Shown here: in pieces, positions 51,233 to 59,193 of the stretch
Layout of the letters: the number at the start of each line of letters is the position of its first letter
Numbering within the stretch: position 1 is the stretch's first letter
DNA from: an uncultured Prevotellaceae bacterium
GTDB lineage: Bacteria > Bacteroidota > Bacteroidia > Bacteroidales > Bacteroidaceae
Length of the DNA stretch: 64,000 nucleotides
NCBI GenBank assembly: GCA_900315095.1
Contig: OMXS01000010.1
Span: 38,495 to 102,494, forward strand
Direction: 5' to 3'
Position numbers and translations under genes: made by a program
The notes under the pieces: generated by a model
What the model saw: the letters and a program-made list of their open reading frames with translations, nothing else
The model's database searches: none
Told to the model about the DNA's origin: nothing

Positions 51233-52234
51233 ATGAAACGCATCATTATATATATAGCAATGCTCGGAATGCTCTGCTCATGCGTCGACGAAGAGCAGTA
51301 CTCCGACTCTCCGCGAGGCAACTTCGAGGCATTGTGGCGCATCTTCGACGAGCACTACTGCTTCTTCTCATATAAAAAGGCGGAGTATGGGCTCGACTGG
51401 GATGCCGTATATCAGAAGTACTCTCCACAGTTCTCCGACAAGATGAGCAACGCTCAGATGTTCGAGGTGATGGCAAACATGCTGTCGGAACTTCGCGACG
51501 GGCACGTCAACATATACAGCACTTTCGACGTGGCACGCAACTGGTCGTGGCACGAAGACTATCCCCAGAACTACAGCGACTCGCTGATGCGCATATATAT
51601 GGGCACCGATTACAAGATTGCCGCTGGCCTGGAGTATCGCACTCTCGACGACAATATCGGCTTCGTGAGGTACAGTTCGTTCTCCAACGGCATCGGCGAG
51701 GGGAACCTGGACGCTGTCCTCTCCGAGCTTGCCACATGCAACGGCCTGATAATAGACATCCGAAACAACAGCGGAGGCAATCTTACCAATGCCGAACAAC
51801 TGGCGGCTCGCTTCACCAACAAGGAGATTCTGGTGGGCTACATGCAGCACAAGACAGGGCGAGGCCACGACGATTTCTCGGCTATGGAAGAGCAACGGCT
51901 GAAGCCCTCAAACGGCATGCGATGGCAGAAACCTGTGGTGGTGCTCACCAACCGCACGGTGTTCAGCGCCGCCAACGAGTTCGTGAAATACATGAAGTGC
52001 TGCCCTAACGTCACCATCGTGGGCGACAAGACCGGCGGAGGAGCGGGAATGCCCTTCTCGTCGGAACTGCCTTGCGGATGGGCTGTGCGTTTCTCGGCAT
52101 GTCCGATGTACGACCGCAACAAGCAACCTACCGAGTTTGGCATCGAGCCCGACCATAATGTAGCCATCACCACGGCCGACTTCCTCAACGGGAAGGACAC
52201 CATCATCGAGTTCGCCCGCACACTTTTTAAATAA
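51233..52234 (+). CDS. S41 family serine protease lipoprotein
   Basis: A 333-residue lipoprotein (LGMLCSCVD, modified cysteine at 15 or 17) with a tail-specific protease fold. The Ser/Lys dyad is S245 in TVFSAANEF and K266 in GDKTGGGAG. LRDGHVNIY near residue 88 and IDIRNNSGGN near 174 are conserved. No PDZ domain is evident between them, as in the short Bacteroidetes group. It probably trims peptides in the periplasm. It starts 4 bases after the DUF3316-like stop. Confidence 0.9.
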   Translation: MKRIIIYIAMLGMLCSCVDEEQYSDSPRGNFEALWRIFDEHYCFFSYKKAEYGLDWDAVYQKYSPQFSDKMSNAQMFEVMANMLSELRDGHVNIYSTFDVARNWSWHEDYPQNYSDSLMRIYMGTDYKIAAGLEYRTLDDNIGFVRYSSFSNGIGEGNLDAVLSELATCNGLIIDIRNNSGGNLTNAEQLAARFTNKEILVGYMQHKTGRGHDDFSAMEEQRLKPSNGMRWQKPVVVLTNRTVFSAANEFVKYMKCCPNVTIVGDKTGGGAGMPFSSELPCGWAVRFSACPMYDRNKQPTEFGIEPDHNVAITTADFLNGKDTIIEFARTLFK

Positions 52235-52239
52235 TAAGG

Positions 52240-52416
52240 TGGAAGGTTCTTTGCAAGCAAAGCGGCAAAGCCGAGCGGAGGGTGGAAGGTTGACGTGTGC
52301 GCTTCGCGCAGGGGGAGGGATGATGTAAGATGGAAAATAAATACCTCGTAATTCAACCTTAACACTCGCCTTTGGCGACACTTCAACCTTCGTAATTCAA
52401 AATTCATAATTCAAAA
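52240..52416. repeat. Mixed intergenic repeats between S41 and ABC genes
   Basis: GGTGGAAGGTT occurs twice. GCAAAGCGGCAAAGCCGAGCG and GCGCTTCGCGC are palindromic GC-rich pieces, and TAATTCAA-type units run up to the ATPase start. The GCGCTT/AAGCG pieces recall the 48-base tandem repeat near 55.03 kb. Confidence 0.55.
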
Positions 52417-53190
52417 ATGATTACACTCGAGAACCTATCAATAGGATATACATCGAAGAACAACCGAAAGGTGGTGGCAGAAGGCATCAACGCCACACTT
52501 AACGACAGCGAGCTGACATGCCTCATCGGGCCCAACGGCATAGGCAAGAGCACCCTGCTGCGAACGCTCAGCGCTTTCCAGCCGCCCCTCGAAGGCAACA
52601 TCACCATCGACGGGAAACGCCTTGAGACACTCTCTGACAAAGAGGTGTCGCGCCTCATAGGCGTGGTGCTCACCACCAAGCCCGACGTCCAGAACATCAC
52701 CGTCACCGAGCTCGTGGGCCTGGGGCGCTCTCCCTATACAGGCTTCTGGGGCACCCTGAACGAGAAAGACAGCGAGATAGTGGAGGAAAGCATAGCGAAG
52801 ACAGGCATCACTCACCTCGCAGAGCGCATGATACAGACGCTTAGTGACGGCGAGAGGCAAAAGGTGATGATAGCCAAGGCACTGGCTCAGCAGACGCCCG
52901 TAATCTATCTCGACGAGCCAACGGCATTTCTCGACTATCCCTCGAAGGTGGACATGCTGATGCTCCTGCGCCAGCTGGCTCACGATACAGGCAAGACCAT
53001 CTTCCTCTCCACCCACGACCTCGAACTGGCTCTGCAACTCGCCGACCGTCTGTGGCTGCTCTCCGCCGCCACAAGCCTTGAGGTGGGAACACCCGAGGAA
53101 CTCGCCGCCACAGGCTCCCTCACAAGGTTTATCGAGGGACGGGGCATCCATTTCCACCCCGAAACACTTACAATAAGCGTAGACAAATAA
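52417..53190 (+). CDS. ABC transporter ATPase (FecE/BtuD type), without permease
   Basis: A 257-residue ATPase: Walker A GPNGIGKST at 38-46, signature LSDGE at 142-146, Walker B with LDEPTA at 165-170 and the switch histidine H200. Sequence style (VTELVGLGRSPYTGFWG) is that of iron-siderophore/cobalamin importers. No FecCD permease or binding protein gene lies on either side, which is unusual because these are nearly always together. Upstream is a repeat-filled gap and downstream more repeats, so a rearrangement may have split the operon. Confidence 0.9.
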   Translation: MITLENLSIGYTSKNNRKVVAEGINATLNDSELTCLIGPNGIGKSTLLRTLSAFQPPLEGNITIDGKRLETLSDKEVSRLIGVVLTTKPDVQNITVTELVGLGRSPYTGFWGTLNEKDSEIVEESIAKTGITHLAERMIQTLSDGERQKVMIAKALAQQTPVIYLDEPTAFLDYPSKVDMLMLLRQLAHDTGKTIFLSTHDLELALQLADRLWLLSAATSLEVGTPEELAATGSLTRFIEGRGIHFHPETLTISVDK

Positions 53191-53330
53191 TATCATAACT
53201 CAAGTTTCGCATGTTAACATGTTAGCATGTTAAGGAGATATAGGAAGATAAAAGGAGATAGTCGCCTACGGCGACGGGAGATAGAGGACATCACTCAGCT
53301 TGCGGTAATCCCGTATCAAATCTAATGTCT

Positions 53331-53390
53331 TATATCTCCATCTATCTCCCTCTAACTCCATCTATCTCCCTCTAACATCATCTATCTCCC
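53331..53390. repeat. 20-base tandem repeat, three copies
   Basis: Each unit ends CATCTATCTCCC; the variable part is TATATCTC, TCTAACTC or TCTAACAT. A further degenerate copy follows to about 53400 and the motif reappears near 53523-53559. Confidence 0.75.
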
Positions 53391-53474
53391 TCTATCTACA
53401 GGGCAAGCGCGATGCATCGAAGGTGAAGTTCATTAAATAAAAGGAAGTATATACAATTAGACCCCATTGCTAAC

Positions 53475-53516
53475 GACTCCCCGCCCCTGAAGGGGAGGGG
53501 ACGGGGGTGGGGACTG
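53475..53516. repeat. GC-rich palindromic repeat, subfamily B, copy 1
   Basis: Core GACTCCCCGCCCCTGAAGGG then GAGGGGACGGGGGTGGGG. It is inverted relative to the copy 53 bases further on. Confidence 0.75.
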
Positions 53517-53568
53517 TGTTATACTCTATCTCCATATATCTACCTCTATCTCCTTTCCCTTGATTACT

Positions 53569-53608
53569 GACCCCACCCCTATCCCCTCCCCTACAGGGGC
53601 GGGGAAGC
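53569..53608. repeat. GC-rich palindromic repeat, subfamily B, copy 2 (inverted)
   Basis: The reverse complement reads CTTCCCCGCCCCTGTAGGGG then AGGGGATAGGGGTGGGG, almost the same as copy 1. The pair forms a large inverted repeat. Confidence 0.75.
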
Positions 53609-53718
53609 AATGATTGCTGGCCAAAAGGGGTAAAGCAATTGTGCATGGATAGGTCAAACAGTATACAGTTCCCAATAAAAAAACGGGCGCATAATTTGGT
53701 TTTTATCTAAAAACACAC

Positions 53719-53726
53719 TACCTTTG
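53719..53726 (+). promoter_or_regulatory. Bacteroidetes -7 promoter box for tRNA-Leu
   Basis: TACCTTTG, 33 bases before the mature tRNA end. Confidence 0.75.
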
Positions 53727-53759
53727 CACCGCATTTCAAACGACATGCACTTGTTGTCT

Positions 53760-53841
53760 GCGCTTGTGGCGGAATTGGTAGACGCGCTAGACTTAGGATC
53801 TAGTGACACCTGTCGTGTAGGTTCGAGTCCTATCAGGCGCA
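53760..53841 (+). tRNA. tRNA-Leu (anticodon UAG)
   Basis: An 82-base cloverleaf: acceptor GCGCTTG/CAGGCGC with discriminator A, D-loop GGAATTGGTAGAC, and anticodon stem CTAGA/TCTAG with loop CTTAGGA (anticodon TAG). A variable arm and T-loop GGTTCGAGTCC are present. The -CCA end is not encoded. Confidence 0.96.
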
Positions 53842-53848
53842 CAGAAGA

Positions 53849-53896
53849 GAAATGGCTAAGCGGCTTCGCTGGAAGCGTTTAGCCATTTTCTTTTAT
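53849..53896 (+). terminator. Intrinsic terminator of tRNA-Leu
   Basis: GAAATGGCTAAGCG pairs with CGTTTAGCCATTTTC (one mismatch) and is followed by TTTTATT. Confidence 0.85.
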
Positions 53897-54312
53897 TGGC
53901 AACTATTTAGCGTTTAGGCTTTACTATTTGGACCAGATGTGTCATTCACATAAAGGCCTCTAGAGGGAAAGTGAACTATCAGCAACAATCTCAAATCTCA
54001 ATTAAAAAAATGACACTATAAACATCATCAAAACCATCTTCTTTTATTTATAACTACTTAATAATCAATAATATATATAATATATATAGTATATAAGAAG
54101 AGTTGTGGGATACCTTTTAAAACGATTGAGATTTGAGATTTGAGATTAATGGCAGTATAGATAGTAATTATCTTTTTCGTAAGAAGCTATGTATCAACAC
54201 GTTACAACGTTGCTAAAACAAACTCAGTCAATCTCAATCCCTGTAACAGTCACAAACAACAGCATTTTTCTTCTCTATAAGGCATCAAAAAAACACGCTT
54301 GAGACGCTTGTT

Positions 54313-54411
54313 TTAGCGTTTTTCCACTCTTCTTTCGCTCATAACTGCATTATAGAATTTCATCATCTCATCATCAATTTGTGAGTTTTTTGCAAGATAA
54401 TGACCAAACAT
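54313..54411 (-). pseudogene. 32-codon orphan frame, possible gene remnant
   Basis: The frame begins MFGHYLAKNSQIDDEMM and ends SERRVEKR, with amphipathic, protein-like composition. It has no clear ribosome-binding site or promoter and no homologue I recognise. It may be the tail of a lost gene or a chance frame. Confidence 0.25.
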
Positions 54412-54555
54412 GTGAGATTTATATGAGAATAATATAAAAAAAGGCACATGTTACAACCTCAGCTGAGACTTGTGAGACTGGTAACTGAGATATGTGGCAA
54501 TGTGATTTTCATCTTTTGTTTATAATAGATAACGGAAGAGACGCACATCTCCAAC

Positions 54556-54580
54556 CATCCCTACCCCGCAAGGAGGGATG
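54556..54580. repeat. CATCCCT/AGGGATG hairpin
   Basis: A perfect 7-base stem around ACCCCGCAAGG. A second hairpin (TTTCCTCC...GGAGGAAT) follows near 54600-54626. Both belong with the GC-rich intergenic elements. Confidence 0.55.
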
Positions 54581-54651
54581 TTGAAAAGAGGGCTGAATAT
54601 TTCCTCCATTTAGTAAGGGGAGGAATGTAATGACTCTCGAGCATGTGACAT

Positions 54652-54690
54652 CTCCCCTCCCTACGGGGGAGGGGTCGGGGGAGAGGCTTT
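54652..54690. repeat. GC-rich palindromic repeat, subfamily A (inverted copy)
   Basis: The reverse complement reads AAAGCCTCTCCCCCGACCCC then TCCCCCGTAGGGAGGGG, almost the same as the copy at 1477-1517. It touches the STAS stop codon, so it may terminate the reverse-strand operon. Confidence 0.75.
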
Positions 54691-54996
54691 TTAATTCCTG
54701 ATGTCAAACAGCTTGAAGAAGCCCGTGAGGGTGAACACCTTGCGTATCTCGTCGTTGATGTTCCTGATTACCAGACTGCCGCCGTCGGCAGCCACCTTCT
54801 TCCTCAGCGTGAGCAGCAGGCGCAGCCCCGAACTGCTGATGTACGCGAGGTTCTCGCAATCGAGCACTATCTGCCTGTCGGCACTCTCCAGCAGAGGCGC
54901 CATCTCCCTGCCCAGCTCTTCCGACGCCAGGGTGTCGATATGTCCCGACAGAATGCCTGTCAGAACGCCTTCGTTTTCTTTGATTTCTAAATACAT
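54691..54996 (-). CDS. STAS-domain anti-anti-sigma factor antagonist
   Basis: A 101-residue single STAS domain, the usual SpoIIAA size. ENLAYISSSGLRLLLTL matches the phosphorylation loop, with Ser55 at the place of the SpoIIAA phosphoserine. The aspartate that normally precedes it is serine here. It should be the substrate of the SpoIIE-type phosphatase encoded two genes upstream and a partner of its kinase-like domain. The frame continues upstream through repeat DNA, but the STAS fold starts at MYLEIKENEG. Confidence 0.9.
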   Translation of the reverse strand: MYLEIKENEGVLTGILSGHIDTLASEELGREMAPLLESADRQIVLDCENLAYISSSGLRLLLTLRKKVAADGGSLVIRNINDEIRKVFTLTGFFKLFDIRN

Positions 54997-55003
54997 ATAA
55001 CTT

Positions 55004-55035
55004 TGAACTTTGAACTTTGAACTTTGAACTTTGCG
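55004..55035. repeat. TTTGAAC heptamer tandem repeat
   Basis: CTTTGAA repeats about four times (ACTTTGAACTTTGAACTTTG in part), directly before the STAS gene on the reverse strand. Confidence 0.8.
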
Positions 55036-55173
55036 CTCGGCTCTGCCGCTTTCACAAAGCGAAGCGACTGAAAGAACATTGCGCTCGGCTCTGCCGCTTT
55101 CACAAAGCGAAGCGACTGAAAGAACTTTGCGCTCGGCTCTGCCGCTTTCACAAAGCGAAGCGACTGAAAGAAC
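55031..55173. repeat. 48-base tandem repeat, three copies
   Basis: Copies at 55031-55077, 55079-55125 and 55127-55173 are identical over 47 bases and differ only in the single joining base. Each starts TTGCGCTCGGCTCTGCCGC and ends GCGACTGAAAGAAC. The period is a multiple of three, so a peptide repeat (SVASLCESGRAER) appears in the reverse frame. It is upstream of the STAS start and probably not translated. Confidence 0.92.
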
Positions 55174-55181
55174 ATTTAACT

Positions 55182-56984
55182 TTACTGATTCAGCGGAGTG
55201 AGCGGGAACACGAGGTTGACGGCGATGATGTTGGCTGCGAGGATGATGAGGTTCATCCACAGCCCCACTTTCAGGAAGTCGGAGAAGCGGTAGCCGCCAG
55301 CGGCGTAGACGAGCATGTGGGTGGGCGAGCCGATAGGTGTGGCGAAGCTCGACGACACCGATATCATGAGGGCCACGCAGAAGGGGAAGGGGTCGTAGCC
55401 GAGGCTCAATGCCGCATCATATATAATAGGATAGAACATGGCTCCCGTGGCGGTGTTGCTGATGAACTCGGTGATGAATGTGCCCACGAAGCACACCGAA
55501 GCCATCACCAGTATGGGGTTGTCGCCACAGACGCTGAGGATGCCGTTGGCGAGCATCTGCGCCAGGCCTGTCTTCTCAATCGCCGTGCCCAGCACCACCG
55601 AGCCGGCGAACACCATGAGGATGTTCCAGTTGATGCTCTTAAAGGCCTGCGACACCGAGCAGCAGCGGAGCAACACCATGACGAGGGCGGCGAGGAAGGC
55701 TGCCTCGAGAAGGGTCATCACCTTGAGCGACGAGAGCAGTATCATGCCTATCATGATGAGTGCCGAGAGCAGCGTCTTCTTGCCGATGTTGGGGATGTCG
55801 CTCGACTCGAAGAAATGCAGCTGGCGCTTCACGTCGTCGCTGATGTTCTTGGCCGAGGGAGGGCACTCCAGAAGCACGGTGTCGCCTGCCTGCAGCACTA
55901 TCTCGCGAGGGCTCTGCTCCATGCGCTCTCCGCGACGGGCAACGGCCACCAGAGTGAGGTTCTCATGCTCGGAGAATCCCGTATCGCCCCAGCGCTTGCC
56001 TATGGCCTTGCTGCCGAAGCTGACGTAGGCCGTCTTCAGCTGGCGGTTCTTGTCCATCTCGTTGATAGAGAACACATGATGGTCGGCATTCACCAACCCG
56101 TGCGACTTCTTCAGCTCCAGTATGTCGTTTATCTGTCCCGAATAGATGAGCCGGTCGCCTCCAAGCACGAATTCGTCTGAAGGCACAGGCGATATGACCT
56201 CCTTGTCGAAGCGCACTATCTCGATGAGATTGCCGCCCTTCACCTCGTCAAGGCCTGCCTCGCGGATGGTCTCGCCCACGCAGCTGCAGTCGGTGGGCAC
56301 AAGCAGCTCGACGGTGTAGTCGCCAGTCGACTCGAAGCTCTCCTCAGGCGACTTCCTCACGGGCAGCAGACGGCTCATGAGTATCATCGAGAGCACTCCC
56401 ACGCAGAGGCAGAAGAAGCCCGGCACCAGCGGCGTGAGGATGTTCATCGGGGTGCCTGTCTGCTCGGCATACATGCCCGAGATAATCATGTTCGGAGGTG
56501 TTCCTATCAGGGTGCAGATGCCGCCCATTCCCGAGGCATAGCTCAGGGGGATGAGCAGTTTCGAGGGCGTGATGTTCAGCTTCTTGCCCCACATCTTGAC
56601 CACATTCACGAAGAGTGCCACCACCGTGGTGTTGTTGAGGAACGAACTGAGCACAGCCACAGGAACCATCAGACGGACAATGGCCTTCCAGTAGGCCCCA
56701 GGCGCACCCAGCAGATGCTTCGTTATCCATTGCAGCACACCCGTGTTCACCAGTCCGGCAATGACGATGAACAAGGCTCCGATGACCACCACCGACGAGT
56801 TGCTGAAGCCCGCCGTGGCCTCCTTGGCATCGAGGGTGCCCGTGACCAGAAGCACGGCTATGGCTCCGAGGAATGCCGCCTCGGCTGGCACCTTGGTGAA
56901 CAGCAGCACGGCAAACATCGTGAGAACCGTCACTATCGTAATCCATGCATACAGGCTAAGGCCTAAGAATATTATTTCGCTCAT
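55182..56984 (-). CDS. SLC13/DASS-type permease with two RCK-C domains
   Basis: A 600-residue protein. Membrane parts at about 1-200 and 395-600 flank two cytosolic TrkA-C (RCK_C) domains (about 215-300 and 305-385). The transport motifs FLNNTTVVALFV and FISNTATGAMFYPI are at re-entrant loop positions, with GTPPNMIISG and GSPTHMLVYAAGG. Relatives carry sulfate, dicarboxylates or citrate with Na+. It is placed between the SpoIIE-type protein and the STAS protein with short gaps, so transport and partner switching are probably linked. Confidence 0.9.
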   Translation of the reverse strand: MSEIIFLGLSLYAWITIVTVLTMFAVLLFTKVPAEAAFLGAIAVLLVTGTLDAKEATAGFSNSSVVVIGALFIVIAGLVNTGVLQWITKHLLGAPGAYWKAIVRLMVPVAVLSSFLNNTTVVALFVNVVKMWGKKLNITPSKLLIPLSYASGMGGICTLIGTPPNMIISGMYAEQTGTPMNILTPLVPGFFCLCVGVLSMILMSRLLPVRKSPEESFESTGDYTVELLVPTDCSCVGETIREAGLDEVKGGNLIEIVRFDKEVISPVPSDEFVLGGDRLIYSGQINDILELKKSHGLVNADHHVFSINEMDKNRQLKTAYVSFGSKAIGKRWGDTGFSEHENLTLVAVARRGERMEQSPREIVLQAGDTVLLECPPSAKNISDDVKRQLHFFESSDIPNIGKKTLLSALIMIGMILLSSLKVMTLLEAAFLAALVMVLLRCCSVSQAFKSINWNILMVFAGSVVLGTAIEKTGLAQMLANGILSVCGDNPILVMASVCFVGTFITEFISNTATGAMFYPIIYDAALSLGYDPFPFCVALMISVSSSFATPIGSPTHMLVYAAGGYRFSDFLKVGLWMNLIILAANIIAVNLVFPLTPLNQ

Positions 56985-57016
56985 AGTGTTTGATTTTTGA
57001 GTTTAGAGATTAGAGT

Positions 57017-59038
57017 TTATGACATTATCGTTTTTTTCATCGTGAGGATATTGGTGTTGCCGTCTCTGCGATACTCCACGATGTCCATCATTTCCTTCGT
57101 GAGGAATATGCCGAGCCCGCCTATCTGACGCTCGTCAAGGTCGGAGGTGGTGTCGGCCTCGCCCACCTTCGTGGGGTCGAAGGCTATGCCCTGGTCTTTC
57201 AGCTCGAAGACAACGCTATCCGAAGTCTTGTAGGCGCACAGCTCGATGTCGCCCTCCACACCCTCGGGGTAGGCATAGTTGATGACATTGACCACAGCCT
57301 CCTCGACGGCGAGGTTAAGGCTCAGCAGCATGTCCTCGGAGAAGCCTATCATGGAGGAGGTCTCGCGCATGAATCCCTTCAGCCGGGCCACCTCTTTCAT
57401 GTCGTTCTTCAGCACTATGCGGTTGACGTTCTTCACCTTACTGATGCAGAGGATGGTGAGGTCGTCGCTCTGCTCCGTGCCGTCGGTGAACCGCTTCACA
57501 TAGCCGTTCAGCGACTCTATGATTTCCCTCGGCGACGACTTGCCTATCTTCTGCATGATGCTCGTTAGACGGTCCTCGCCGAAGAGCTTCCTCTCCTCGT
57601 TCTCAGCCTCGGTCAGTCCGTCGGTATATACCAGCAGCTTGCTGCCTTCGGGGAAATCCATGGTGTAGCCCTCATAGTCGAAGCGCTCAAGGATGCCCAG
57701 CGGGATGTTCGTCTCCGACTTCAGGTAGGAGCACTTGCCCGAGGGGCTTACCAGCATGGGAAGGTTATGGCCGGCATTGCAATAGCCCAGCTGGTGGGTC
57801 TTCATGTCGAGCACACCTATGAAGGCCGTGATGAACATGTCTGACACATTGTTCTCGGCCATCGTGCGCCCTAATGCCTCGGCTATCTCCTCAGCGCTGT
57901 TGATGTGGTGGCGGCAGGCTATGCGGAACACTCGCATCGTCATAGCCATATACATGGCGGCAGGCACTCCCTTGCCCGACACATCGCCCACGATGAAGCA
58001 TATCTTGTCCTGATAAACAAAGATGTCGTAGAGGTCGCCGCCCACCTCCTTGGCAGGCAGCAGAGTGGCGTAGAACTCTATGCCCGCGTAATCGGGGATA
58101 TGCATGAAGGTCTTCGGGATCATGTCCAGCTGAATCTTCCTCGCAATGGCCAGCTCGCTCTTTATGCGCTCGTTGTTGGCCGTGGTTTCGGTCAGCTCCT
58201 TGATATACTTGCGCAGAGACTCCTGCATGTAGGCAAACGACTCGCGCAAATGCCACATCTCGTCCTTCACCTTTATCTCAGGAAGAGTCACATTGAGGTC
58301 GCCCTGGGCTATGCGAGTGGCCGAGCTGGATATTTGCTCCAGGGGCGACGTGAAATGACGGATGGCGAGAAAACTGCTAATGCCCATAGCAATGAGTCCA
58401 AGGATGAAGGCAAGCAGGGCATACTTGAACACATCGGCAAGCGAGGCGAACACATCAAGACGAGGACAAACCACAGCCATAGACCATCCCGTTTCGCCCA
58501 AAGGAGCGTAGATGGCCATAGACGTATGGTTGCCCGAGGACACCTCCTTCATGCCCTCCGCGCCAGAAGTCATCCTCACGCCAAGCGAGTCGAGCGATGG
58601 CTCGTTCAGCGTTTCAGCCCTCTGGAATATAGTGAGTTTACCCTCAAAACTCTTGTCGGGACATATAATATACTTGCCATCGTTGTCGAGCAATATATTA
58701 TAGGAATGATGGTAGGGATGCATCTTGTCCATGATATGCCGGATGCTGTCTATCACCATGCTGTCTTGAAGCAAGGCATTCATGGGGAGGCCCTCTCTGT
58801 TGTACTGCTCCCTGACGAGGTATTTCTCCACATTGAGCGCTGTCTCCTTAAGACTGTAATGGGCCGTAATAACCGCTTCCTCCTTCACACGGTCTTCCTG
58901 AATGCTGATGTAAGCCACCAGTCCGATTACAAATACAGCAATAGCAATGCCCAGAATCGTCAGTCCGATACGCACAGCGATGGAATTCTGAGGCATCATA
59001 GAATCGCTAAACTTGATATAATCGTTTTCGGTATTCAT
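57017..59038 (-). CDS. Membrane SpoIIE-type phosphatase fused to an RsbW-like kinase domain
   Basis: A 673-residue protein. It has TM1 (22-44), an extracytoplasmic sensor region (45-203), TM2 (205-226), HAMP (227-281), a SpoIIE-type PP2C phosphatase (about 312-532; GGDLYD 333-338, GDVSGKG 351-357, SDDLTIL 524-530) and a GHKL ATPase (545-670; N-box EEAVVNVINYAYP, G1 DQG 615-617, G2 GGLG 640-643). An external signal should set the phosphorylation of a STAS protein, such as the one encoded two genes on. Both opposing activities lie in one chain. Confidence 0.93.
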   Translation of the reverse strand: MNTENDYIKFSDSMMPQNSIAVRIGLTILGIAIAVFVIGLVAYISIQEDRVKEEAVITAHYSLKETALNVEKYLVREQYNREGLPMNALLQDSMVIDSIRHIMDKMHPYHHSYNILLDNDGKYIICPDKSFEGKLTIFQRAETLNEPSLDSLGVRMTSGAEGMKEVSSGNHTSMAIYAPLGETGWSMAVVCPRLDVFASLADVFKYALLAFILGLIAMGISSFLAIRHFTSPLEQISSSATRIAQGDLNVTLPEIKVKDEMWHLRESFAYMQESLRKYIKELTETTANNERIKSELAIARKIQLDMIPKTFMHIPDYAGIEFYATLLPAKEVGGDLYDIFVYQDKICFIVGDVSGKGVPAAMYMAMTMRVFRIACRHHINSAEEIAEALGRTMAENNVSDMFITAFIGVLDMKTHQLGYCNAGHNLPMLVSPSGKCSYLKSETNIPLGILERFDYEGYTMDFPEGSKLLVYTDGLTEAENEERKLFGEDRLTSIMQKIGKSSPREIIESLNGYVKRFTDGTEQSDDLTILCISKVKNVNRIVLKNDMKEVARLKGFMRETSSMIGFSEDMLLSLNLAVEEAVVNVINYAYPEGVEGDIELCAYKTSDSVVFELKDQGIAFDPTKVGEADTTSDLDERQIGGLGIFLTKEMMDIVEYRRDGNTNILTMKKTIMS

Positions 59039-59063
59039 AGAAGAGGATTAACAGAATGTTCCG

Positions 59064-59071
59064 CAAATATA
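59064..59071 (-). promoter_or_regulatory. Bacteroidetes -7 promoter box for the partner-switching operon
   Basis: TATATTTG on the reverse strand, 26 bases before the ATG of the SpoIIE-type gene. Confidence 0.65.
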
Positions 59072-59123
59072 CAAAAATAATTGAACACTTCTCTTTTTTC
59101 GGGACAAAAAGTTGTATAAACAA

Positions 59124-59160
59124 CAAAAAAATGGCCAAACGCCGAGAAGCATTTGACCAT
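59124..59160 (-). terminator. Terminator of the lipocalin-like gene
   Basis: On the reverse strand ATGGTCAAA pairs with TTTGGCCAT (one mismatch) around 12 bases and is followed by TTTTTTTG. Confidence 0.78.
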
Positions 59161-59193
59161 TGTATATTCAAATTATAGATGTCGGGGAGACTC

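Larger units (their letters stand above)
53191..53759. other. Gene-free, repeat-rich stretch before tRNA-Leu
   Basis: No plausible gene is seen. It holds an 8-base motif in three copies (CATGTTAA, CATGTTAG, CATGTTAA), GGAGATA runs, a 20-base tandem repeat, two inverted GC-rich elements and the tRNA promoter. GGAGATA runs near 53232-53289 are complementary to the TATCTCC runs that follow, so long stems are possible. Confidence 0.6.
53897..54690. other. AT-rich gene-poor stretch after tRNA-Leu
   Basis: No full-length gene is seen. It contains the 16-base inverted repeat AATCTCAAATCTCAAT (53986-54001 and 54126-54141), a long AT-only run around 54070-54100, one 32-codon reverse frame, and three hairpin-forming GC-rich elements toward the end. 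Its base content differs from both sides and it begins at the 3' end of a tRNA, a usual integration point, but no integrase or matching attachment repeat is found. Confidence 0.5.

Noticed and set aside
54997-55260. N-terminal extension of the STAS protein encoded by the 48-base repeats
   Set aside because: The extension would come from repeat DNA and from the end of the permease gene; the STAS fold starts exactly at the internal ATG, as in the family.
55017-56180. Forward open frame of 387 codons opposite the SLC13 permease
   Set aside because: It is antisense to the permease gene and starts in the tandem repeats; it is very rich in His, Arg and Glu with no domain.
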